From Hydrogenophaga sp. (GTDB taxonomy: Bacteria; Pseudomonadota; Gammaproteobacteria; Burkholderiales; Burkholderiaceae_C), in contig NZ_JADMKB010000009.1 of NCBI RefSeq assembly GCF_018780075.1, positions 87,799 to 151,798 of the forward strand: a stretch of DNA of 64,000 nucleotides, written 5' to 3'. The translations under genes were made by a program, and so were the position numbers. Shown one piece after another: positions 1 through 8,102 of the stretch; the first letter of the stretch is position 1, and each line of letters starts with the position of its first letter. The notes below the pieces were generated by a model that saw only the letters and a list, made by a program, of their open reading frames with translations, did no database searches and was not told the origin of the DNA.

Positions 1-986
1 CCGTGCTCGATCGCCAGCAGAGGCACGCTGATCTGGCGCGCGCAGGCTTCGCCGTCGGCGCGCGAGTCGTCGATGGACCACTGCGAGAGCCAGGAGCGCA
101 GCGTCGAAAAGCGCGCCATGCCCACCGGCCCGCTGTTCACGGTTTCCGGCACGCCCAGGTAACAGCGGCCCACGGGGCGGCCATTGGGGTCGATGGAACC
201 GTCAAGGAAGCGCGGGTCGGCCAGGGTGCGGTGCGTGACGAAACCGCGCTCCAGCTCGGCACCGCCCCGGCGCCGCAGGTCTTCGAGCGTGTCCTTCACG
301 CGCGCCGTGATGCGCTGCACGCGCGCCAGCTGGGCCGCGCGGTAGGCCGCCAGCCAGTCGGCCGGGTACGGCGCGTTGAAGGGCAGCGACGGCGCATACA
401 GATCGAAGGAGGGATTGCGCTGGTCCGGGTCGGCCTCGTCGATCACGGAAGGGTCGATCCAGTCGCGCAGGCACTGGGCGCGCGAGCGGTGTGCGGCCTC
501 CAGCACCACGCCGTCGGCCGGGATCAGGCCCGCCCCCACGATGTCCACCGGGTCGCCCGCCGGCGTCTGGTTGATCGTCGGGTGCTCGGCCTGCGACTGG
601 TAGAAAAGCGCCAGCGAACCGCCGCCCGACCAGCCCATGAGGATCACGCGCTGGAAGCCCAGCACCTCCTTGGCGTGGCGCACGCAGGCGCCCATGTCGA
701 GCACCACCTTCTCCATGATCAGCGCGGTGTCGTTCTTGGCGTAGCGGCTGGCCATGCACAGCACCGGGTAACCGGCCGCCGCCAGCGCGGGCGGCAGGGG
801 CAGCAGCTGCAGCGTGGAGCTCGGGTGCATCATCAGGAACACCACGTCGCGCGAGGCGCCGGGCGCGCTGATCAGCAGGCCTTCCAGGTTGACCGCGCCC
901 TGGCTGCCGGAAAAACCGTAGGTTTCGGTGAAGGCGTTGGTTTCGCGGTAGGCGATGTGCACCCACTGGTGCGTCAGGCCGCTCAC
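1..986 (-). CDS. alpha/beta-hydrolase family protein, C-terminus cut by window edge
   Basis: The real frame on the minus strand starts at a GTG (VSGLTHQWVHIAYRETNAF) and runs open to the window edge, so at least 328 residues are present and the C-terminus is missing. I translated it by hand because the ORF track lists only shadow frames here. The nucleophile elbow GWSGGGS lies near residue 110, preceded by a strand with MMHPSS, which is typical of the alpha/beta-hydrolase fold. No signal peptide is seen. The start codon lies 4 bases downstream of the fau stop, so the two genes are probably co-transcribed. The substrate is unknown. The fold assignment is fairly safe, the reaction is not. Confidence 0.7.
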   Translation of the reverse strand, partial: MSGLTHQWVHIAYRETNAFTETYGFSGSQGAVNLEGLLISAPGASRDVVFLMMHPSSTLQLLPLPPALAAAGYPVLCMASRYAKNDTALIMEKVVLDMGACVRHAKEVLGFQRVILMGWSGGGSLALFYQSQAEHPTINQTPAGDPVDIVGAGLIPADGVVLEAAHRSRAQCLRDWIDPSVIDEADPDQRNPSFDLYAPSLPFNAPYPADWLAAYRAAQLARVQRITARVKDTLEDLRRRGGAELERGFVTHRTLADPRFLDGSIDPNGRPVGRCYLGVPETVNSGPVGMARFSTLRSWLSQWSIDDSRADGEACARQISVPLLAIEH

Positions 987-990
987 CGCG

Positions 991-1623
991 TCACCCGCTC
1001 ACGGGCCACATCACACCGGTGTCGGCCAGGATCGCGTCCAGCGGCACGTCGTGCGACTCGGGTGCCAGGTCGGGCAGGTAGGAGAAGTCGTAACCCAGGC
1101 CCACGGTGAAGGGCTTGGGCTGAAGCGAGGCCAGTGTGCGGTCGTAGAAACCACCGCCGTAGCCCAGCCGGTAACCGCCGGGGCCGTAACCCACGCAGGG
1201 CACGAAGATCAGCGTGGGTTCGATGATCTCGGTGTCTTTCGGTTTCGGGATGCCGTAGGCGTCTTCTTCCATGGGGCAGCCGGGGAACCAGCTGTAGAAC
1301 GTGAGGGTCTTATCGACCTTGTTGACCACCGGCAGCCCGATGCGGCGGTGCTTCTGGGCGCCTTGGGCGTCTTCTTCGAGCCCCGCCTCCTGCCAGCGGA
1401 ACAGCGCCGGCAACGGGTCGAATTCACCCTTGATGGGCCAGTAGGCACCGATCACCGCGTCGGGCCGGTGGATCAGCCAGACGCGCATCACGCGCTGCAA
1501 CAGGTCGTTGCGCCAGGCCCGGTCGGCCAGGTTCTGGCGCTTCTCGATCAGTTGTTTGCGCCAGGCGGGTTTGGGTCCATCCAAAGGCCGAATGGTTGCA
1601 GGTTGAACGTCTTTGTTGTCCAT
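991..1623 (-). CDS. fau: 5-formyltetrahydrofolate cyclo-ligase
   Basis: About 210 residues, the usual size of the family. The enzyme converts 5-formyl-THF to 5,10-methenyl-THF using ATP, in cytosolic one-carbon metabolism. The N-terminal basic segment PAWRKQLIEKRQNL matches the family's first helix. The signature GYGPGGYRLGYGGGFYDR near residues 150-170 is the ATP/folate-binding motif. The start is the ATG of MDNKDVQP, only 9 bases from the divergent slt start. The track's 765-residue version is an artefact of reading through antisense slt. It is followed immediately by the hydrolase gene. Confidence 0.93.
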   Translation of the reverse strand: MDNKDVQPATIRPLDGPKPAWRKQLIEKRQNLADRAWRNDLLQRVMRVWLIHRPDAVIGAYWPIKGEFDPLPALFRWQEAGLEEDAQGAQKHRRIGLPVVNKVDKTLTFYSWFPGCPMEEDAYGIPKPKDTEIIEPTLIFVPCVGYGPGGYRLGYGGGFYDRTLASLQPKPFTVGLGYDFSYLPDLAPESHDVPLDAILADTGVMWPVSG

Positions 1624-1632
1624 AATCGCCGC

Positions 1633-3621
1633 ATGAAACTGGTGATCCTGAAACAGGGTCTTGTGCCCATTATGGCCGCGCTGCTGATGCAGGGCGCCGC
1701 ATGGGCACAAGGCGGTGCCGATGCGGCCCTGCTCGACATGCACGACGCCTTCCGGCGCAACCACACGCAGGCGCTCAGCGCCCTGCTGCCCCGGGTGCGC
1801 GGCCATGTGCTTGAACCCATGGCCATCTACTGGGACGCCAAGGCCCGGCTGGAGACCGCCAGCCCCGACGAGGTGCGTGCGGCGATGGCCAGCATGGCAG
1901 GCACCTACTGGGAAGACCGTCTGCGCAACGACTGGCTGCTGCGCCTGGGCAAGCAGCGCGACTGGCTGAACTTCGAAGCCGAGCTGCCGCGCTACCGCAT
2001 GAACGACGACCGGCAGGTGCGGTGTTATGCGCTGATGCTCGACGCCGTGGCGCGACGCAAGCCGGCCGACGACGCGGCCCGGCAGGTCGCGCCGCTCTGG
2101 CACGCCCAGCGCGAGGCCGACGACGGCTGCGCCACCGCGGCCAAGGCTTTTGTCGACAGCGGCCACCTCAAGCCCGAGGTGGTCTGGCAGCGCGCCCGCC
2201 TGGCGATGGAGAGCAACCGCCCCGCGGTCGTGACCCAGGCCGTGGCCCTGTTGAACCCGGACTGGATCGGCATGGTCAGCGCCATCGCCGTGGACCCCGC
2301 GCGTTACCTCGACGAGAAGTTCACCGCCATCCGTCCCCGCACCAAGGAGCTGGTCACACTGGCCATCATCCGCCTGGCCAGCCTCGACACCGCGGCCGCG
2401 GCGCGCGAGATGGAGCACATGCGCTGGAAAACGCAACTCACGAACGAAGAGCGCAGCTGGCTCTGGGGCGTGATCGGCAAGCGCCTGGCCCAGACCCCGC
2501 AGGGACCGGCGCTGGCCGCCTTCGTCAACGGTGAGGACCGGTTCATGCACGCCGACCACCTGGCCTGGAAAGCGCGCGCGGGTCTGCGCGCCGGCGCCTG
2601 GGGCCACGTGCGCGACGCGATCGCGGCCATGGACGAGCCCCAGCGCAGCGAGCCCACCTGGGTCTACTGGCGCGCGCGCGCACTGCAGGCGCTCAAGGAG
2701 CCCGACGCGCTGACCGCCCAGACCCAGGCCCGCGCGCTCTACGAATCCATCGCCTCGACCCGGGGCTACCACGAGCAGCTGGCCATGGAAGAGCTGGGGC
2801 GGCCCATTGCCACGCCACCCGCGCCCGCCCCGCTGACCCCCCAGGAACTGGCCTGGCTGCAGGCCCACCCCGGCCTGCAGCGGGCGCTGGCCGCGATCCG
2901 CCTGGGCCTGCGCAGCGAAGGCGTGCGCGAGTGGAACTACAGCACCAACCTGCACACGGCCGGCGGCATGAGCGACCGCGAGCTGCTGGCCGCCGCTGCG
3001 CTGGCCTGCCAGAACGAGCTGTGGGACCGCTGCATCAACACCAGCGAGCGCACCCGCGACTTGCAGGACAACACCCAGCGCTTCCCGATGCCGCACCGCG
3101 CGCTGGTGCTCCGGCGCGCGGCCGAGATCGGGCTCGACCCGGCCTACGTCTATGGCCTGATCCGGCAGGAGAGCCGCTTCGTCACCGATGCGCGTTCGGG
3201 CGTGGGTGCCTCGGGCCTGATGCAGGTGATGCCCGCCACCGCCCGCTGGACCGCGCGCAAGATCGGCCTGACCGACTTCCAGTCGCACCAGATCACCGAC
3301 CGCGACACCAACATCCTGATCGGCACCGCTTACCTGAAGTTCGCGCTCGACGACCTCGAAGGCTCGCTCCCGCTGGCCGCCGCCGCCTACAACGCCGGCC
3401 CTGGCCGCGCGCGGGCCTGGCGCGAGGGCGCCGCGCTCCCGGGCGAAATCTGGGCCGAGAACATCCCGTTCGAAGAGACCCGCGACTACGTCAAGAAGGT
3501 GCTCGCCAACACCACCAGCTACGCGGCCCTGATCACCGGCCAGCCGCAGTCGCTGCGCGCGCGCATGGGCGTGGTCGGCCCGGCGATCGACCCGAACGCC
3601 ATCAACAAAGAGCTGCCTTGA
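1633..3621 (+). CDS. slt: soluble lytic murein transglycosylase (Slt70-like)
   Basis: 662 residues. A signal peptide (MKLVILKQGLVPIMAALLMQ, cleavage near AWA-QG) sends it to the periplasm. It cleaves the MurNAc-GlcNAc bond of peptidoglycan to give 1,6-anhydro ends. A long alpha-helical superhelix region (about 30-480) precedes the C-terminal SLT domain. That domain has the catalytic Glu in RQESRF (about residue 513), GASGLMQVMPATA, and AAAYNAGPGRARAW. This is the Slt70 layout and length. It is divergent from fau with 9 bases between start codons, and its stop overlaps the TTG start of the next gene, suggesting translational coupling. Confidence 0.92.
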   Translation: MKLVILKQGLVPIMAALLMQGAAWAQGGADAALLDMHDAFRRNHTQALSALLPRVRGHVLEPMAIYWDAKARLETASPDEVRAAMASMAGTYWEDRLRNDWLLRLGKQRDWLNFEAELPRYRMNDDRQVRCYALMLDAVARRKPADDAARQVAPLWHAQREADDGCATAAKAFVDSGHLKPEVVWQRARLAMESNRPAVVTQAVALLNPDWIGMVSAIAVDPARYLDEKFTAIRPRTKELVTLAIIRLASLDTAAAAREMEHMRWKTQLTNEERSWLWGVIGKRLAQTPQGPALAAFVNGEDRFMHADHLAWKARAGLRAGAWGHVRDAIAAMDEPQRSEPTWVYWRARALQALKEPDALTAQTQARALYESIASTRGYHEQLAMEELGRPIATPPAPAPLTPQELAWLQAHPGLQRALAAIRLGLRSEGVREWNYSTNLHTAGGMSDRELLAAAALACQNELWDRCINTSERTRDLQDNTQRFPMPHRALVLRRAAEIGLDPAYVYGLIRQESRFVTDARSGVGASGLMQVMPATARWTARKIGLTDFQSHQITDRDTNILIGTAYLKFALDDLEGSLPLAAAAYNAGPGRARAWREGAALPGEIWAENIPFEETRDYVKKVLANTTSYAALITGQPQSLRARMGVVGPAIDPNAINKELP

Positions 3622-4571
3622 ACAACATCCTGGTCCTCGGCGGCACCGGCTTCGTCGGTCGCCATGTGTGCGAAAAAATCCAGCGCGAAGGCTGGTGCAG
3701 CACGGTGCCGACGCGGCGCGCCCTCAACGCGGCGGCGGTGCAACACCTGCCGTGCCTGACCGTGATCGAGGCCGACGTGCACGACGAAGCCAGCCTGCGG
3801 CGACTGCTGCCGGGGCACGACGCGGTGGTCAACCTCGTGGCCATCCTGCACGGCAACGAGGCCTCGTTCGAGCGCGCCCATGTGACCCTGCCCACCACCC
3901 TGGCGCGCGCCTGCCACGCCACGGGCGTGCGGCGGCTGGTGCATTTGAGCGCACTGGGTGTGGCGCTCGACAGCCCGTCCATGTACCAGCGCAGCAAGGC
4001 GCGGGGCGAAGAGGCCCTGCGCAGCGCCGGGCTGGAGCTCAGCATCCTGCGGCCCAGCGTCATCCTTGGCGCCGGTGACCGTTTTCTGAACCTGTTTGCG
4101 CAATTGCAGGCGGTGTTCCCGGTGGTGCCGCTGGCCGCATCGGGCGCGCGTTTCCAGCCGGTGTGGGTGGAGGACGTGGCCAGCGCGGTGATCGCCTGCC
4201 TGCGCGACAGCGGCCTGCCGATGAGCAGCGTGGGCCAGACCTTCGACTGCGCCGGGCCCGAGGTGCTGACCCTGGCCGAGCTGGTGCGCATCGCCGGCGA
4301 ATTCGGCAGCCGCGCCCGGCCGGTGCTGCCCCTGCCGACGGCGCTGGGCCAGCTGCAGGCGCGCCTGATGGAGCTGATGCCCGGCGAGCCGCTCATGAGC
4401 CGCGACAACCTCGCGGCCATGCAGGTGGACAACGTCGCCAACGGGCAGTGGCCGGGGCTGTCGTCCCTGGGCATCACGCCCGCCTCGGTGCGGGCCGTGG
4501 CGCCGACCTACCTCGGTCAGCGCGGTGGCCGCAGCCACCTGGACGGGTTCCGTCGCGGCCTGCGCCGTTGA
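3618..4571 (+). CDS. complex I NDUFA9-like NAD(P)-binding (atypical SDR) protein
   Basis: 317 residues starting at a TTG that overlaps the slt stop (TTGA). The N-terminus NNILVLGGTGFVGRHV is a Rossmann-fold dinucleotide motif (GGTGFVG). HLSALGV, Y-x-x-x-K (YQRSK) and a later ILRPSVILGAGD segment follow the extended/atypical SDR pattern of the NDUFA9 (39-kDa complex I accessory subunit) family. In bacteria these proteins have no proven link to complex I. An epimerase-like or quinone-related role is equally possible. The start has no ATG alternative near the Rossmann motif, and coupling to slt explains the weak start codon. Confidence 0.8.
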   Translation: MNNILVLGGTGFVGRHVCEKIQREGWCSTVPTRRALNAAAVQHLPCLTVIEADVHDEASLRRLLPGHDAVVNLVAILHGNEASFERAHVTLPTTLARACHATGVRRLVHLSALGVALDSPSMYQRSKARGEEALRSAGLELSILRPSVILGAGDRFLNLFAQLQAVFPVVPLAASGARFQPVWVEDVASAVIACLRDSGLPMSSVGQTFDCAGPEVLTLAELVRIAGEFGSRARPVLPLPTALGQLQARLMELMPGEPLMSRDNLAAMQVDNVANGQWPGLSSLGITPASVRAVAPTYLGQRGGRSHLDGFRRGLRR

Positions 4572-4589
4572 GACTGCGTCGAAAAGAAT

Positions 4590-4706
4590 GGCGCCGGAGC
4601 GCCACCTGTGAGCATGAGACGGTGCCGCCCAGGGCACAGCCGGGCTGGCTTTGCCAGACGGCCAGTGCCGCCCCCTCAGGGGGTAGCGCGAAGCGCTGCG
4701 GGGGAT
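4590..4706 (-). repeat. type-A intergenic repeat, long variant, anchored at the fadL-like stop
   Basis: Read on the minus strand it begins directly after the stop of the FadL-type gene: CCCCCGCAGCGCTTCGCGCT, then a CCCCCT/AGGGGG stem, then a TGGCAAAGCCA stem, and a tail ending ACAGGTGGCGCTCCGGCGCC. The same long tail (CACAGGTGGCGCTCCGG) recurs at about 10910-10934. Short copies of the front part occur throughout the window. Confidence 0.85.
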
Positions 4707-5957
4707 TTAGAACCTCGTGGCCCACTGCACGCCCAGGGCCGTCTGGCGCATGCTGACGGACTCGGTGCCACCCAGCATCGACGGGCCGGTGACCTTCACG
4801 CGCGGCGCGTACATGAACGACCAGCTGAGTTCCGTGTCCTTGGCCAGCGCATGGGTCGCACCCAGCGTGAAGTGCGACTTCATGACGCCCGGCGCCAGGA
4901 TGTTGGGTGTGATGTTGGCCGAGGTGACCGGGTTGTCGCTGCGCGTGTAACCCGCGCGCAGCGTCAGCTGCGGGCCCGCCTGCCATTGCGCGCCGAGCTT
5001 GAACACGTCAATGTTCTTCCAGCCGAAGCCGCCGCCCGGCGAACCGCCCAGTGGGCCGGCCGTGGCGGCGTTGCCGATCGCGGGCACGTCGCCATAGCCG
5101 ATGCGCTGGTAGTCGGCCGCCAGCGTCAGGTTCGACGTGGCTTTCACCGCCACGCCCACGCTCAGGTTCTCCGGGATGTCGAAGTCGCCACCGTTGGCGA
5201 ACAGGCCGGCGTATTCCTTGAAGCGGCCCATGTTGACCTTGGGCGAGTACGAAGCGCCCACGCTCACGCTGTCGGACAGCTGGCCCATGTAGCCCAGGCG
5301 CAGACCGATGCCCGAGCTGTAGGCGTAACCACTGCCCGTCAGCTTGCCTGCGTCCACCGACATGGGAGAGAAACCTTCCAGGCCATACGCCTTGAACGCC
5401 TGGTACACCAGCAGGGGCGACACGCCGATGCTGTGTTTCGGGTGGAGCTTGTACGCCACCGTGGGCGCCACCACCAGCTGGATCAGGTCAACCCCCAGGT
5501 CCCCCGAACCGCACAGGGCGTTGGCCGGGCCTTGTCCGCAGTTGAGCTGGCCGCCGGGGTAGGTGGTGTTCATGCCGCCGTTGCCGTAGACCGTGACGCC
5601 CGCGGCCATGTCGCTGGACAGCACCTGGTTGTAGCCAAATTCCGGGTTCAGGAACTCGCGCTTGCCGCTGCGCACCGAGGTGTCGAGCATGCCGCCGGTC
5701 CCCGTGCGCGACATCTCGCGGTCGGGCATGAACAGGTCCGCGCCCAGGTCCATGCGGCCGCCCACGAAGGCCGCAGACGCCGGGTTGTTGGCGCCCGCGA
5801 AAGCGTCCTGGGCCATGGCGGTGGCGGCGCCGCCCATGCCCTTGGCCTTGATGCCGTAGCCGTGAGAGAAGTAGCCGTCGGTGGCATGGGCGGGCGCCAG
5901 GGCGCCACCGATGGCGAGCAAGGCGGCGGCGCGCACGGCGCGGTGGGAACAGTGCAT
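4707..5957 (-). CDS. OmpP1/FadL-family outer-membrane transporter
   Basis: 416 residues with a signal peptide (cleavage near AHA-TDG). The N-terminus of the mature protein, TDGYFSHGYGIKAKGMGGAATAM followed by NNPA, is the conserved FadL hatch/NPA region. The rest alternates in beta-strand fashion and ends in aromatic Phe (GVQWATRF), as outer-membrane barrels do. FadL proteins let hydrophobic compounds such as long-chain fatty acids or aromatic hydrocarbons cross the outer membrane. It lies 56 bases downstream of the DUF302 lipoprotein gene on the same strand, so both are probably under the CsoR-type operator at 6714-6732. The substrate cannot be read from the sequence. Confidence 0.88.
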   Translation of the reverse strand: MHCSHRAVRAAALLAIGGALAPAHATDGYFSHGYGIKAKGMGGAATAMAQDAFAGANNPASAAFVGGRMDLGADLFMPDREMSRTGTGGMLDTSVRSGKREFLNPEFGYNQVLSSDMAAGVTVYGNGGMNTTYPGGQLNCGQGPANALCGSGDLGVDLIQLVVAPTVAYKLHPKHSIGVSPLLVYQAFKAYGLEGFSPMSVDAGKLTGSGYAYSSGIGLRLGYMGQLSDSVSVGASYSPKVNMGRFKEYAGLFANGGDFDIPENLSVGVAVKATSNLTLAADYQRIGYGDVPAIGNAATAGPLGGSPGGGFGWKNIDVFKLGAQWQAGPQLTLRAGYTRSDNPVTSANITPNILAPGVMKSHFTLGATHALAKDTELSWSFMYAPRVKVTGPSMLGGTESVSMRQTALGVQWATRF

Positions 5958-6013
5958 GGGGGTGTCTCCGTTGTTGTGTGGGGGGGGAATCTGTCTGGGC
6001 GCTGGTGTTCAGG

Positions 6014-6592
6014 TCAGAACTCGCCCTTGGAGGCGCGCTGCATCATGGTCCAGATGGTGTCGCGCACGGCCTGCGCTTCTTCCTTCAGCGGCGAGGGCAG
6101 CTTGCGGCCCATCTTGACCATCATGTCCATGTTGAGGGTGTAGAGCCACAGGCTGCCGTCGTCGTGCTCCACCACGCTGATGCGGCACGGCAGGTAGGCC
6201 GCCATGTGCGGGCTGAAGTCCACCATCTTTCGGGCGGTGGCCGGGCTGCAGTAGGAGTACACCGTCAGCAGCTTTTCCTTCTTGCCCGAGCGGGCCTCCA
6301 GCTCCCTGGACAGGGGCAGCACGCCCACGTCGCGCATGTTGCGTTCCACGGCCACGAGCTTCAGGATCTCTTCCACGTCTTTGGCGCTCACGCCGGGCTG
6401 GACCTTGGCTTCCCAGGTGGTGGCCACCGCGATGTCGCCGTTGCCGTCGATCCAGCGGTCCCACATGCGGGACGCCTCGGCACCCGCACCATCTTCCAGC
6501 TTGCCCATGGTGGACATCGTCCCGCAACCGGTGGTGGCGAACAGGGTGGCGGCCAGGGCCAGGCCCAGAGAGAAGCGTTTCCAGATCTGCAT
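6014..6592 (-). CDS. DUF302-domain lipoprotein
   Basis: 192 residues. The N-terminus MQIWKRFSLGLALAATLFATTGC is a lipoprotein signal with lipobox TTGC. The C-terminal half carries the DUF302 pattern (YCSPATARKMVDFSPHMAAYLPCRISV ... DDGSLWLYTLNMDMM). The function of DUF302 is not established. It is often found near thiol, sulfur or metal stress genes. Here it is divergent from a CsoR/DUF156 repressor and heads a probable two-gene unit with the FadL-type porin. Cys residues in CSPA and PCRI could be functional. Confidence 0.85.
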   Translation of the reverse strand: MQIWKRFSLGLALAATLFATTGCGTMSTMGKLEDGAGAEASRMWDRWIDGNGDIAVATTWEAKVQPGVSAKDVEEILKLVAVERNMRDVGVLPLSRELEARSGKKEKLLTVYSYCSPATARKMVDFSPHMAAYLPCRISVVEHDDGSLWLYTLNMDMMVKMGRKLPSPLKEEAQAVRDTIWTMMQRASKGEF

Positions 6593-6705
6593 GAAATGTT
6601 CCTTGAGGTAGGGGGGTGTTCGGCTGAGGCAGACCGAGGCGTCGGGCCTTGACTTTTCTCAACCGCTAACACCCTCCACCGTATCCATGCATTCGAATAT
6701 CGTCA

Positions 6706-6736
6706 TTGGTGACTACCCTAGGGGGTAGGGTATACA
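6706..6736 (+). promoter_or_regulatory. CsoR-type operator inside a promoter
   Basis: The sequence TACCCTA-GGGGG-TAGGGTA (6714-6732) is a perfect 7-bp inverted repeat with a G5 centre, the form expected of CsoR/DUF156 operators. It lies between a candidate -35 TTGGTG (6706-6711) and -10 TATACA (6731-6736), a 19-base spacer, reading toward the repressor gene. Being palindromic and in the divergent gap, it could control both the repressor and the DUF302-FadL unit. Confidence 0.78.
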
Positions 6737-6826
6737 TGACGGATGTGAATCGCTGGCCAACCGGCAAGTTGCCCGGGGTTTCGAATTTTTGGCACACTCC
6801 ACCCGACTCACCACACGGGACACTCC

Positions 6827-7159
6827 ATGGCCACCACCCCCGCCAAATCCAAGCCAGCCGCCACCGCCACCCCCCCGCTGTCGGCCGCGGCCACCTTCCG
6901 CTCCGAACACCAGCGCGATGTGGTCAACCGGCTCAAGCGCATCGAAGGACAGGTGCGCGGCCTGATCGACATGGTGGAGGGTGGCCGCCCCTGCGAAGAC
7001 GTGGCGCAGCAGATGTCGGCCGCGCGCAAGGCCATGGACAAGGCCTTCTACCGGATGATGGCCTGCTCGGTGATGGAGGCGGTGTCGGTGTCGGCGTCCG
7101 AAGACGAGACGCTGCGCGAGGTCGAGCGCTCGACGCGGATTCTTGAAAAGTACGCATAA
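6827..7159 (+). CDS. CsoR/DUF156-family metal- or thiol-sensing repressor, atypical ligands
   Basis: 110 residues. The core HQRDVVNRLKRIEGQVRGLIDMVEGGRPCEDVAQQMSAAR is the DUF156 four-helix regulator family (CsoR, RcnR, FrmR, CstR). The first conserved Cys (Cys56) is present. Where copper sensors carry His and Cys at +25 and +29 from it, this protein has Ser and Ala, with a Cys at +24 (Cys80, in MMACSVME). It therefore lacks the x-H-C copper site and may sense a thiol, persulfide or other electrophile through the Cys pair; this is inference. The palindromic operator lies about 100 bases upstream. The N-terminal Ala/Pro-rich tail (about 20 residues) is unusual. Confidence 0.85.
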   Translation: MATTPAKSKPAATATPPLSAAATFRSEHQRDVVNRLKRIEGQVRGLIDMVEGGRPCEDVAQQMSAARKAMDKAFYRMMACSVMEAVSVSASEDETLREVERSTRILEKYA

Positions 7160-7242
7160 CACGGACTCCCCCCGCAGCGCTTCGCGCTACCCCCCAGGGG
7201 GCGATGCGAGTGGCCCGGCAAAGCCGGTTCCACCGCATCCTG
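7160..7242 (+). repeat. type-A intergenic repeat after the csoR-like gene
   Basis: Starts at the stop codon: CCCCCCGCAGCGCTTCGCGC (stem AGCGC/GCGCT), CCCCCCAGGGGG, then GGCCCGGCAAAGCCGGTTCC (stem CCGGC-AAA-GCCGG). It has the same order and orientation as the other copies. The remaining bases up to 7373 hold no gene that I can support. Confidence 0.85.
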
Positions 7243-7373
7243 GGTCAGTGCATGTCTCGCCGGAGGCTGCTGGGCCTCACCGCCCTGCGCTCGAATCAAT
7301 ACCGCGGTTTTTTGGCATCAATGCCTCGCCGGCCGTGGCTTAGCATGGGCTCCTTCACACGGAGATTTCCCCC

Positions 7374-8081
7374 ATGGCACTGCAGCTCTTCATCGGCAAC
7401 AAAAACTATTCGTCCTGGTCCATGCGCCCCTGGGTGCTGATGACGCAGGCTGGCATTCCTTTTGAGGAGGTGATGGTGCGCTTCGACTCGTTCGAAGCGG
7501 ACTCCAGCTTCAAGAAGCACCTGCGCGGCGTGAACCCGGTGGGCAAGGTGCCGGTGCTGGTCGATGACGGTTTCGCGGTCTGGGACACGCTGGCGATCGC
7601 CGAGTACCTGGCCGAGCGCTTTCCCGAGAAGACCTTGTGGCCGACCGACCCGAAGCAGCGCGCCCGTGCGCGCAGCGTCTGCGCAGAAATGCACAGCGGC
7701 TTTGGCGCGCTGCGCAGCCACTGCCCGATGAACATCGAGGCCTCGCTGCCCGACACCGGCCGCCTGATCTGGCGCGACCAGGCGGGCGTGCGCGCCGACC
7801 TGGCGCGGCTCAGCGGCCTCTGGGGCGAGCTGCTCGCGGCCCAGCCCGCGACCCTGCCCGACGGCAGCGGCCCGCTGCTGTTCGGCGCGTTCAGCATCGC
7901 CGACGCCTACTTCGCGCCGGTGTGCATGCGGCTGAAGACCTACGGTCTGCCGCTGGCCGCCGACCTGCAGGCCTACGTGGACCGCGTGGCCGCGCTGCCG
8001 GGGGTGAAGGCCTGGATCGACGGCGCGCTGGCCGAACACGACTTCCTCGATTTCGAAGAGCCCTACCGCCTGGGGCGCTGA
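7374..8081 (+). CDS. glutathione S-transferase family protein
   Basis: 235 residues. The thioredoxin-like N-terminal domain shows LFIGNKNYSSWSMRPW (candidate catalytic Ser/Tyr region), the cis-Pro segment VGKVPVLVDDG, and WDTLAIAEYLAE, which binds the gamma-glutamyl part of glutathione. The all-helical C-terminal domain includes FSIADAYFAPV. These are standard GST features. The substrate is unknown; family members detoxify electrophiles or dehalogenate. A GGAG Shine-Dalgarno lies about 10 bases upstream of the ATG. It precedes PhzF and cca on the same strand with short gaps. Confidence 0.9.
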   Translation: MALQLFIGNKNYSSWSMRPWVLMTQAGIPFEEVMVRFDSFEADSSFKKHLRGVNPVGKVPVLVDDGFAVWDTLAIAEYLAERFPEKTLWPTDPKQRARARSVCAEMHSGFGALRSHCPMNIEASLPDTGRLIWRDQAGVRADLARLSGLWGELLAAQPATLPDGSGPLLFGAFSIADAYFAPVCMRLKTYGLPLAADLQAYVDRVAALPGVKAWIDGALAEHDFLDFEEPYRLGR

Positions 8082-8102
8082 GCGACCGCCGCGTCAGGCA
8101 GC

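Noticed and set aside
202-966. 254-residue minus-strand ORF
   Set aside because: Wrong frame; the alpha/beta-hydrolase frame starting at the GTG at 986 is the coherent one.
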